Source of the DNA: CALLPQ01 sp964421675
GTDB lineage: Bacteria > Pseudomonadota > Alphaproteobacteria > Caulobacterales > Parvularculaceae
Direction of reading: 5' to 3'
NCBI GenBank assembly: GCA_964421675.1
Contig: CAYQXV010000031.1
Coordinates: 1-39,753 of the forward strand
DNA length: 39,753 bases
The translations under genes and the position numbers were made by a program. Each line of letters starts with the position of its first letter. Within the stretch, counting starts at the first letter, position 1. Below are positions 15,627-22,346 of this stretch, piece by piece. Under the pieces are notes generated by a model. It did no database searches and was not told where the DNA came from. It saw nothing but the letters and a program-made list of their open reading frames with translations.

Positions 15627-16162
15627 CCCAGAAACCGACCAAGGAAAGCCCAAACCGCTTTACGCTGGAAAGCATTTATCAAATCACGCAGATCATCGCG
15701 TTTGTCGCCATTATCGCCTCGCTGTTCGCGATCTATAGCCAGATCAATCAGCAAAACCAGATTTCACGGTTCAATGCGACGCGGGACTTAATAAACCAGT
15801 TCAATGACCTCAACAGCCTTCTCATAACAGACGCATCTTTGCGGCAGACTATGCATAAAGAAACTCCGCTTACGGACGACGAGCAAAGACGGCTCTATGT
15901 TTATGCGGCGTCAAGGGGTAATGTCTGGGCATCTACGCAATGGGCATATGATACCGGGCAAATTGCGGAGGCGGATTATCAGGCCATCGTCATAGATGTT
16001 CGCCAGGAAATGACGGTGTCGACCAACTTGGCGGACATTTATGTGACATATATAAATAACTATACCGGCACGGAAGAATTAGCGATTTATGATGCCGTAA
16101 GAGACTACCGCGACAACCGCGACGCCGCGATAGACAGCAATAATGACGGGGGCGAAGAATGA
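15623..16162 (+). CDS. Array cassette 7: single-pass membrane protein with N-terminal extension
   Basis: 179 residues. It is the only intact cassette with extra residues (MTQKPTKESPNR) before the shared head FTLESIYQITQIIAFVAIIASLFAIY. The body has SRGNVWASTQWAYDTGQIAEADYQ and an Asn/Asp-rich tail (DNRDAAIDSNNDGGEE). The extension includes basic residues, which could change membrane orientation compared with the other cassettes. It overlaps the broken cassette head at 16159 by four bases and is the last intact cassette before the interruption. Confidence 0.72.
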   Translation: MTQKPTKESPNRFTLESIYQITQIIAFVAIIASLFAIYSQINQQNQISRFNATRDLINQFNDLNSLLITDASLRQTMHKETPLTDDEQRRLYVYAASRGNVWASTQWAYDTGQIAEADYQAIVIDVRQEMTVSTNLADIYVTYINNYTGTEELAIYDAVRDYRDNRDAAIDSNNDGGEE

Positions 16163-16221
16163 CCCTCGAAACCGTCTACTGCATCACGCGAATTATCGCT
16201 CTAAATAGGGACCCGGGCTGA
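16159..16221 (+). pseudogene. Array cassette 8, truncated head only
   Basis: The ATGA overlap and head MTLETVYCITRIIAL are present, then the match to other cassettes stops at about 16200 and the frame ends in unrelated NRDPG and a TGA at 16219-16221. Compared with cassette 10 the bases agree, with five changes, through ATTATCGCT (16192-16200) and diverge right after. The canonical Tyr and Gln of the head are changed to Cys and Arg, which suggests decay. The rest of the gene was lost at the left edge of the 3.8 kb interruption. Confidence 0.75.
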
Positions 16222-17014
16222 CAAGCCTGAAGCCCGGTGCCTCGCCGAAAAATTCTTGCAAAATTTCCCGGTGTCCATTGCCAACGACAATCAGCACCTT
16301 ATCTCCCGGCTCTGCGCGCTGCGCCGTTCGTGCAAACATGACGAGGTTACGCTGCCACCAGGTTAAAACCTGTAATGCGCCTTGCGGGTCTTCGGCCGTA
16401 CCCATTTGGGCGATGGTCAGAAAAATTTTGCGTTGCTGTCTTTGTTCGGTTGCATTCAATGCAAGTAAACGCTCAGTCAGCGGCTTTGTTGACGCGGCCT
16501 CATATTGTGCGCCGATTTCGGCGGACAAGTCTTCAACGGTTTTCAATAAATGATCTTGCCCAAGCTCTTTTGCCGCTGCAATGGCGGGGCGATAGTCGAG
16601 GAAGCTGTCAAAATCCATCGCATATAATTTATCATGACCAAGTCGGCGCGCCAGCCGCATGCCAACCTGCTGGCGCTCATTAACCGTCAACTCATGGGCG
16701 TCGTTCAGGAAGGCATTGTAAGATTGGTTGAAGTCGTCCTCCCGCTCAAAATCAAGTTCAACCATGATTTTGTCGGGCTCATAGAGCGCCAGCCGGTCCA
16801 GCAGGTCCTGGATTTCTTTCTGGCCGCGCGCCCCCAGAAAATAAGGAATATCGGGATTGAGCGGATCAGCGTCGTTACCGCTAAAGTGGGTCATGCCAAG
16901 GATCATGACTTGGATGGGTTCACCGAATTGCTGTTCAGTGTGCGGAGTGGCGCATGCCGGGATTGCGCAAAGAATAATCGTCAGTACAGCCACAAAGATA
17001 TTATGCCGGATCAT
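16193..17014 (-). CDS. DUF5694-like exported or lipid-anchored protein
   Basis: 273 residues from the ATG at 17012-17014 (GGGGA about 8 bases upstream; a longer frame reaches 17041). The signal peptide runs to CAIPAC, a possible lipobox. The domain shows VMILGMTHF, IMVELDFERE, YAMDFDSF and VVGNGHREIL, the spacing of short His/Glu/Asp motifs seen in DUF5694 and reminiscent of TraB/TIKI-fold proteins; the activity is unproven. The end is unusual: the last two codons and the TAA stop lie on the opposite strand of the truncated cassette head (16193-16201), so the gene's present stop was created at the junction. It is the outermost gene of the interrupting segment. Confidence 0.7.
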   Translation of the reverse strand: MIRHNIFVAVLTIILCAIPACATPHTEQQFGEPIQVMILGMTHFSGNDADPLNPDIPYFLGARGQKEIQDLLDRLALYEPDKIMVELDFEREDDFNQSYNAFLNDAHELTVNERQQVGMRLARRLGHDKLYAMDFDSFLDYRPAIAAAKELGQDHLLKTVEDLSAEIGAQYEAASTKPLTERLLALNATEQRQQRKIFLTIAQMGTAEDPQGALQVLTWWQRNLVMFARTAQRAEPGDKVLIVVGNGHREILQEFFGEAPGFRLVSPGPYLER

Positions 17015-17165
17015 GATTTTCTGTCCCCAGATGATTGCCAAAGATTATCGGCAAGGCTATCTGGTCTATCGGGCTAAGTCACGATGGGTCGCGGGGCATT
17101 CATCTCGCTTTGCCGTCCAACGGGCTCAGCTCGTCGAAAGAACCACGCACAAATTCTTGCTCATG

Positions 17166-19376
17166 CTATTCAAGTGGCGCTAAGCCGACGATTGCGCGCT
17201 CTTCATTGATGCGGGCAATATTGCGGGCATTCAGATCGATGAAATCTGGATGATCTTTAATCGGATCAAATGCAGGTCGTATTTGGATATAAATTGGCAT
17301 AATGGTTCGGGACGCAAATGCTTCTTCTAATGTGGCAATCGCACCTGCATGATCACCGGTTAGGGCCTGCCATTGGGCTTCTTCAAAATGCAAATTTTTC
17401 GCTCCACCTACCTTATCAAGATCAAGGGATGTGCGCATTCGTGCCAAAGCCTCTTTGGCCATCTCGTCTCGCCCTGTTTTTTGAAAGGATAAAGCCAGGT
17501 TCGCATAGGCTGGCGATGGCCCACCATAGGGACTAAATGTCTTTTTCTCAAAGGTACGAAGATCAGACCAAGTGGCATCAAAGAAATTCACAGCGTCTTG
17601 AAAATCACCCTTCTGGGCCAAGAGATTGATATATTGGTTTGTCAATAACGCATTCTCAGGGGCCTGTGCCAAGATCGCTTCATATTTTGTACGAGCGGTC
17701 TCTATATCGCCCTCTATCCAATCGGCATAAATTCGATAGACCGCATGTCCATATTGCCGGACTTCTGGAACCGCGGCTAAATTGAGATAGATATCGGCGA
17801 GACCTGCTTTCCATCTGGCATTATCAGGGTCTGCCTCTAAGAGTTTTAGATCGGTATTTATGGCCTCTCCCCAATTCCCTTGCATCCCCATCAACCTTGA
17901 TTTTGCCTTCAAAGTACTGGTGCTACCGGGATCAATCGCATGTAATCGATCGACGATTTTCTGCGCGCGCTCCAGCTCCCCAATTCCTGCCAATTGGGAA
18001 ATTGCATTGGACCCAATGGGGCCGAATAATGGGTCTTTATCAAATACCTCAACCATTGCCTGCGCCACATCACGGTGCCGCCGCGTACTCAGATACTCAA
18101 AAGCCAGCCACATTTTAGCCTCGAGATTATTCGGATTAATCTCAATGGCGCGCTCTAAAGAGGTAATGGCTTCACCTGTTTGACTTTTGTTCGAGTAAAG
18201 AAGCCCCTGAGCCGCATGGGCAGCAGATAGATCAGGGTCAAGGGCGAAGGCACGATCAAGGTGAGCCTGCGCAATAGGCGCGGCCTCACTTAAGGGCGTA
18301 TCGCCATAACTGCCCTGCGCATCGGATAGAGAGATTTCAACTTGCGCCAATAGAGCATAAGCGGGCGCATAATCTGGGTCGGTTTTTATCACTCCTTCCA
18401 GCAAGGTCTTTGCCCGCTTAAAGTCGCTGCGACGATGGACCAATTGGCGCGCCTCGAGGAAGTCTTCATAAGCGTCAATATCTGTGGGTGTGGCACTTGG
18501 TAAATCCGGCGCGTCTTTGCCCATTAAATGGGGCATAAGCGCGGTCGAAATTTCGTGCGCGATATCGTCTTGCACCGCGAAAATATCGATGAGGTCACGG
18601 TCATAAGTTTCAGACCAGATGTGAAAGCCATCATCGGCTTTGATCAGCTGCGCCGTCACTCGAATGCGCTCGCCTTGTTTGCGGATTGATCCTTCCAGAA
18701 TTGTCGCAACACCGAGGACGCGGCCAATCTCGCGCAGGTCAAGATTTTGGCCCTTATAGGCAAAGGAAGAGGTGCGCCCCGCAACATTCATCTCTTTGAT
18801 TTGCGCAAAACTATTGAGCAGTTCTTCGGCGATCCCGTCGCCAAAATATTCCTGATCGCCATCCGGTGAGAGGTCAGCAAAAGGAAGAACCGCGATGGAA
18901 GCTTCTATGGGCTCACTGGTTTCACTTACTGCAGCTTCATTGGCCTCAGCTTCATTGGCCGCTATTTCGCTTGATGGCGCCACGCTTGAAGGCGATGGCG
19001 CAGGTTTAAAGGTCTGAAAAGCCAAAAGACCGACCACCAATGCCAAGCCGCCGAGGATGGCATAGTCTAATTTGCGGCCGGTTTTTGCAGTGATGCTTTC
19101 ATCGGTTTCAATCGCTTTTGTTGGCTTCATCCCTTCGGGTGTAAGCTCAAACGCCCACGCTAAAATCATGGCGATGGGAAAGCCCGCTATCAGTGCGATA
19201 GCGAAGAAACTATCCACCCAATCAGGAAGGTTTAATGCCGGGGTCATCACCGAGATGACCTGCATAATCAGCCATCCGACAACGGCATAAACCCCCGCCA
19301 CGCGGAAGATATTCCGGCGCTTTAATTCTGCGAAAAGATGGCTCAAACTCACGCTCCCCAGGCTGTTTTCAGTCAA
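17166..19376 (-). CDS. Membrane TolB/FlgO-like and TPR-repeat protein
   Basis: 736 residues. N-terminal part with SHLFAELKRRNIFRVAGVYAVVGWLIMQV, a second hydrophobic hairpin (FFAIALIAGFPIAMILAWAFELTPEG) and a third helix (YAILGGLALVVGLLAF) near 105-123. Next comes a domain starting SIAVLPFADLSPDGDQEYFGDGIAEELLN (about 165-275), as in proteins where this TolB-N/FlgO-like domain is often joined to adenylate cyclase or DNA-binding domains. The rest is tetratricopeptide repeats (AHAAQGLLYSNKSQTGEAI, SLERAIEINPNNLEAK and others). There is no cyclase or DNA-binding domain, so it is probably a membrane scaffold or sensor. The layout is common in sphingomonads and Hyphomonas-like bacteria; the role is unknown. 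Confidence 0.82.
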   Translation of the reverse strand: MTENSLGSVSLSHLFAELKRRNIFRVAGVYAVVGWLIMQVISVMTPALNLPDWVDSFFAIALIAGFPIAMILAWAFELTPEGMKPTKAIETDESITAKTGRKLDYAILGGLALVVGLLAFQTFKPAPSPSSVAPSSEIAANEAEANEAAVSETSEPIEASIAVLPFADLSPDGDQEYFGDGIAEELLNSFAQIKEMNVAGRTSSFAYKGQNLDLREIGRVLGVATILEGSIRKQGERIRVTAQLIKADDGFHIWSETYDRDLIDIFAVQDDIAHEISTALMPHLMGKDAPDLPSATPTDIDAYEDFLEARQLVHRRSDFKRAKTLLEGVIKTDPDYAPAYALLAQVEISLSDAQGSYGDTPLSEAAPIAQAHLDRAFALDPDLSAAHAAQGLLYSNKSQTGEAITSLERAIEINPNNLEAKMWLAFEYLSTRRHRDVAQAMVEVFDKDPLFGPIGSNAISQLAGIGELERAQKIVDRLHAIDPGSTSTLKAKSRLMGMQGNWGEAINTDLKLLEADPDNARWKAGLADIYLNLAAVPEVRQYGHAVYRIYADWIEGDIETARTKYEAILAQAPENALLTNQYINLLAQKGDFQDAVNFFDATWSDLRTFEKKTFSPYGGPSPAYANLALSFQKTGRDEMAKEALARMRTSLDLDKVGGAKNLHFEEAQWQALTGDHAGAIATLEEAFASRTIMPIYIQIRPAFDPIKDHPDFIDLNARNIARINEERAIVGLAPLE

Positions 19377-19386
19377 TTAGCACAAA

Positions 19387-19415
19387 CCCCAAAAAATGTC
19401 TCATTTTTTTAGGGG
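19387..19415. repeat. AT-rich hairpin upstream of the TPR gene
   Basis: CCCCAAAAAATG at 19387-19398 can pair with CATTTTTTTAGGGG at 19402-19415, with a small bulge. It lies between the small SnoaL-like gene and the TPR gene on the reverse strand, so it could end the first or influence expression of the second. It lacks a clean T run after the stem. Confidence 0.3.
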
Positions 19416-19551
19416 CTTAGAGGCTGGACCGTGAACAGGCGGGAGGGGCGTAAATCGTCGCTATCTTGCCTGGGAGACGCCAAATGGCGGGAAATATTAT
19501 CCTTGCCCGCTACCCTCGTCACCGGGGTTAGCGACCTTGTGAAAGCTGTCT

Positions 19552-19908
19552 TTACGGGCAAGGGGTGCCTTGGTGAAACATGAGTTTCCAACCTGCTTCG
19601 CTCTGCTTCCATATGGAGGATCTGTTGCTACGCTGGACACAATCCCCATTAGTTATCTCGCTGATATAGGTCACAAGAAACACCGCGTCAGAGAGGCACT
19701 GGACGGTAAAATCTTTCAACGGAAAGATGGCATTAATTTCCCTTGTCTCAGCGCTGCTGAAAAACATCTCAGCTCTGTCATATCTTCGCCCCGACCTGCC
19801 AAATTCTCGAAAATCAACATCGAAAATTCCGTCCATATAGTCTTGATCAAAGCGGGTTTGTGTTTTCCACAAACTTTCTTCAAGCCGGTATAGGTCATTT
19901 TCATCCAT
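19552..19908 (-). CDS. Small SnoaL/DUF4440-like protein
   Basis: 118 residues from the ATG at 19906-19908, with AGGA about 8 bases upstream. A longer open frame up to 20109 runs into cassette remnant DNA and is not credible. Pattern of the NTF2-like fold: LYRLEESLWKTQTRFDQDYMDGIFDVDFREFGRSG, a middle helix, FTVQCLSDAVFLVTYISE, then WKQSEAGWKLMFHQGTPCP, where W-K-(L/I)-x-F-H-Q-G-T is the typical ending of DUF4440 proteins. These bind small ligands or act as simple enzymes; no substrate can be inferred. It lies inside the segment that splits the array. Confidence 0.75.
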   Translation of the reverse strand: MDENDLYRLEESLWKTQTRFDQDYMDGIFDVDFREFGRSGRRYDRAEMFFSSAETREINAIFPLKDFTVQCLSDAVFLVTYISEITNGDCVQRSNRSSIWKQSEAGWKLMFHQGTPCP

Positions 19909-20040
19909 GCTTAATCCTAATTCCAGGCGCGCGCTAAATCCAGTTTGACTTGGAAAAAAGGTCCCTTTTGACATGTCGGGCTTTGTGGAAGGGCGGCATT
20001 GGCTCTTGTTTATTTCGGAGTTTCGTTTGAAACTTGGCGA

Positions 20041-20068
20041 CAAGATCCGGAGTGAACGCAATAATGGA
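20041..20068 (+). repeat. 28-base copy of the array's 3' junction
   Basis: CAAGATCCGGAGTGAACG and the following CAATAATGGA repeat bases 21433-21460 with a single change (T for C at 20053). At the second place they form the end of cassette 11 and the start codon of the CPBP gene. Here they run directly into the middle of a cassette, marking a recombination scar. Confidence 0.8.
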
Positions 20069-20303
20069 ACATCAACTGGATGAGGAATTGTGGGAGGCGT
20101 GGCAGGCATGGGCCGCCTCGATGATCAAACTTCCGTTCCACGGCACATGGTGGGAGCAAGACAAGCAGGACGGTGTTTTCTCAAAGGCGTTCATTGAGGC
20201 GATTGAAGCCGCGCGGGATACGACAAAGGTGCATGTCTTTCGCGATATTGAATTTGAGAAGGCGCCCAGCTCTGAGGAAAGCGAAGAGGAGCCGGACGCA
20301 TGA
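20064..20303 (+). pseudogene. Array cassette 9 remnant: C-terminal half fused to a CPBP-gene start
   Basis: The frame from the ATG at 20064 gives 79 residues: MEHQ, then LDEELWEAWQAWAASMI and the rest of a cassette body, ending SEEEPDA. The first codons come from a copy of the CPBP gene start (compare MDNQ at 21456), and from about 20074 it is the C-terminal half of a cassette nearly identical to cassette 6. There is no head and no membrane helix, so a product would be soluble. GGAG lies 10 bases before the ATG, so it could still be translated and would keep the coupling to cassette 10 (ATGA overlap at 20300). I call it a broken cassette, with possible expression as a chimeric mini-protein. 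Confidence 0.65.
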
Positions 20304-20905
20304 CCCTCGAAACCGTTTACTACATCACACAGATTATCGCTGTAGCGGCGGTTGTTGCCTCGCTGATCTTTGTCGGCATGCAAGTGCGCCAGAATACGAA
20401 ACAAACGCGTGTTCAGAACTCCGCCCACTTACAAGGCCGCTTTGATGACTTGTGGCGAATGATCGGAGAAGACGCAGACCTTGCCTATGCCTATCATCGT
20501 CTTCTCAGCGGCGAGAAAATCGATGCTCCGCAGGCCGCGCAATTAGGCGTTTTCTGCAATATGATGGCCAATGTAACCTGGACCGCTTATATCGCGGAAA
20601 AACAAGGCACCGGCACAATGAAGCTTGCTGTGGAGAGTGAAGGGCAGTATGCGGAGATGATAACAAATCCCTTGCTATTCTCGGCTCATAAAAGGTTGCT
20701 CTCTGTGCAACGGCGTAGAGAACTCGAAGGCCTTGAAGATGATTGGGCCAAGAGTTTAGATCGCGATTATTATTATACAGAATGGATAGACAGGGTCGAA
20801 AAACGCCGTGCAGGCATAATCGCAAGGCGAGAGGCAGAGGAGAAGCAAAGAGATAAACCTGTCCGGTCTCACGAGGAATTCCCAAAAGAGGAGCCCGGGG
20901 CGTGA
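20300..20905 (+). CDS. Array cassette 10: single-pass membrane protein
   Basis: 201 residues. Head MTLETVYYITQIIAVAAVVASLIFVGMQVRQNTKQTR, canonical. The body (LAYAYHRLLSGEKIDAPQ, ANVTWTAYIAEKQGTGT) is distinct, and the C-terminal third is rich in charged residues (VEKRRAGIIARREAEEKQRDK). The family Trp-Arg motif is replaced by LLFSAHKRLLSVQRRREL. The tail FPKEEPGA gives the ribosome-binding site for cassette 11, whose GTG start overlaps its stop by four bases (GTGA). Confidence 0.75.
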   Translation: MTLETVYYITQIIAVAAVVASLIFVGMQVRQNTKQTRVQNSAHLQGRFDDLWRMIGEDADLAYAYHRLLSGEKIDAPQAAQLGVFCNMMANVTWTAYIAEKQGTGTMKLAVESEGQYAEMITNPLLFSAHKRLLSVQRRRELEGLEDDWAKSLDRDYYYTEWIDRVEKRRAGIIARREAEEKQRDKPVRSHEEFPKEEPGA

Positions 20906-21456
20906 CTCTCGAAAGCATCTACTATATCGGGCAGACGGTGGCGGTGATTGCCATTCTCGGATCGCTCTTTGCGCTGCTCTATCAGGTGCGCGAACAGCGC
21001 CGCGATGGCCTGCTCACCGCACGGCACAACCTGTCGGTCGAGTATCGCAAGATGATGGACCCGATGCACGAAAACCAAATTGTGGCGCAGGGCTGGACGA
21101 AATCTCTGTCCGTTGGGTTGCACGGGCTGACACCGGAAGAATTCAATATTGTCGGTGCCTTTGTGCAGAATGTTTTGCGAGGCTTCGAAGAATTTCTGGT
21201 TCAGTATCAGAACGGGCAGATCGAAGAAAATTTGTGGCGCGCGATCTCAAAGCATTTGGCAGAGTTCATCTCCACAAAAGGCTTTCAGGATTATTGGGAA
21301 TTGAGAGAAGAAATTTACTCCGATGCGTTTCGCGCGTTCGTCGCAAGTCTGGAAAAACGTGAATACCGGGGTGTCAATTTGCAAGCGTCCAAGGCTTCGG
21401 ACGTTGAGGGGGTATCCCCTGATGCAATTGACCAAGATCCGGAGCGAACGCAATAA
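20902..21456 (+). CDS. Array cassette 11: single-pass membrane protein, last of the series
   Basis: 184 residues from a GTG, unlike the ATG of the other cassettes; the head MTLESIYYIGQTVAVIAILGSLFALLYQVREQRRDG confirms it. The body contains ISTKGFQDYWELREEIYSDAFRAFVASLE, a good match to the W-x3-R ... AF motif. The tail DAIDQDPERTQ is different from the EEPDA type. Its TAA shares one base with the ATG of the CPBP gene (TAATG), so translation is coupled into the protease gene. Confidence 0.75.
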   Translation: MTLESIYYIGQTVAVIAILGSLFALLYQVREQRRDGLLTARHNLSVEYRKMMDPMHENQIVAQGWTKSLSVGLHGLTPEEFNIVGAFVQNVLRGFEEFLVQYQNGQIEENLWRAISKHLAEFISTKGFQDYWELREEIYSDAFRAFVASLEKREYRGVNLQASKASDVEGVSPDAIDQDPERTQ

Positions 21457-22346
21457 TGGACAATCAAAACAGTGGACAAGAAAACGGTATGCTAGCTAGG
21501 GGCGTCTGGCTGTTTTTGCTCATCACTTTCGGGTGGAGTTGGGGTCTTGCAGCGGGTATTTGCCAATCGGGCCGGGACTATAGCATTGCGCTCCTCGTTT
21601 TATATATGGCGGGGCCGGGTGTTGCCGCGTTTGTCTGCGCTTTACTCTATGACCGCCATCGGTTTTTTGCCGCCCTTGGGCTTTCCTCAAACCCGTTCAA
21701 TAAATGGCTATTTATCGCGTTCCTTGCGCCGTTCCTGCTCGCCGGGCTTGCCTTCCTTGCGACCCACTATATTGGCGGGCGCGAAATACTGACACTGGAA
21801 GAGGCATTTTTGATTCAGTTTAAAAATGCAGGGATAGACCCGGAAGAGCTGCCTTTATCGGTGCAGCAAATTGCCTGGTTGCAAATCATTTCACTGCCGG
21901 TTGTTGCGGGGGTGATCAATACGGCCTTCATGATGGTTACGGAGGAAGTGGGTTGGCGCGGATGGTTGTGGGATCGCTGGTCGCATATGCCGTTCTGGCG
22001 CCATGCCATGCTAACGGGATTTATCTGGGGGGCTTGGCATGCGCCGATCGTTGCGCTTGGCTATAACTATCCGGGCTTGCCGGTTTGGGGACCGGTGATT
22101 TTCATCGGCTGGGTAATGTTCATGACACCGATTATTGCGCTGATCCGCGAGAAAGGTGGCTCGATGGTTCATGGGGCCATGTTTCACGGCGTGTTTAACG
22201 GTGTTGCGCCGATCACGGTGATCATGCTGGCCGATCCGTCCATGCCATGGCGCGGGGCGATTGGTCTGGGCGGCTTCGCCGCGCTCGCCTTGGGCATTGG
22301 TGTCGTCATCGCCTACCGGGCCGTTACAAAAACCCCTCATCAATGA
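21456..22346 (+). CDS. CPBP family intramembrane metalloprotease ending the array
   Basis: 296 residues with about eight hydrophobic helices. Three CPBP motifs are seen: EEVGWRGWLWDR near 163-174, a His in WGAWHAP near 195, and FHGVFNG near 243, giving the two Glu and two His expected to hold the catalytic metal in the membrane. It begins inside the stop of cassette 11 (TAATG), so it belongs to the array operon, and its 3' end overlaps the convergent padR gene by seven bases. CPBP proteins often process membrane peptides or protect against bacteriocins. Cleavage of the single-pass cassette proteins would be a simple hypothesis, not shown by the sequence. Confidence 0.88.
   Translation: MDNQNSGQENGMLARGVWLFLLITFGWSWGLAAGICQSGRDYSIALLVLYMAGPGVAAFVCALLYDRHRFFAALGLSSNPFNKWLFIAFLAPFLLAGLAFLATHYIGGREILTLEEAFLIQFKNAGIDPEELPLSVQQIAWLQIISLPVVAGVINTAFMMVTEEVGWRGWLWDRWSHMPFWRHAMLTGFIWGAWHAPIVALGYNYPGLPVWGPVIFIGWVMFMTPIIALIREKGGSMVHGAMFHGVFNGVAPITVIMLADPSMPWRGAIGLGGFAALALGIGVVIAYRAVTKTPHQ

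Larger units (their letters stand above)
16201..20040. other. Segment interrupting the cassette array
   Basis: About 3.8 kb bounded on the left by a broken cassette head and on the right by a 28-base copy of the array's 3' junction followed by half a cassette. All three genes inside run opposite to the array. I see no transposase, integrase, terminal inverted repeats or obvious target-site duplication, so the mechanism (homologous recombination, rearrangement or an old insertion) is open. Confidence 0.6.

Noticed and set aside
16201..20040. Interrupting segment as a classical transposon or genomic island
   Set aside because: No transposase, integrase, terminal inverted repeats, tRNA target or target-site duplication could be found, so I describe only the interruption.
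19909..20109. Upstream extension of the small SnoaL-like gene
   Set aside because: The extension reads backwards through the recombination scar and the cassette remnant, and a good ribosome-binding site precedes the ATG at 19908.
11693..22346. Array as a CRISPR, integron or toxin-antitoxin locus
   Set aside because: Repeats are inside coding frames, not short palindromic units with spacers; no attC-like sites or integrase; no recognisable toxin or antitoxin pair.
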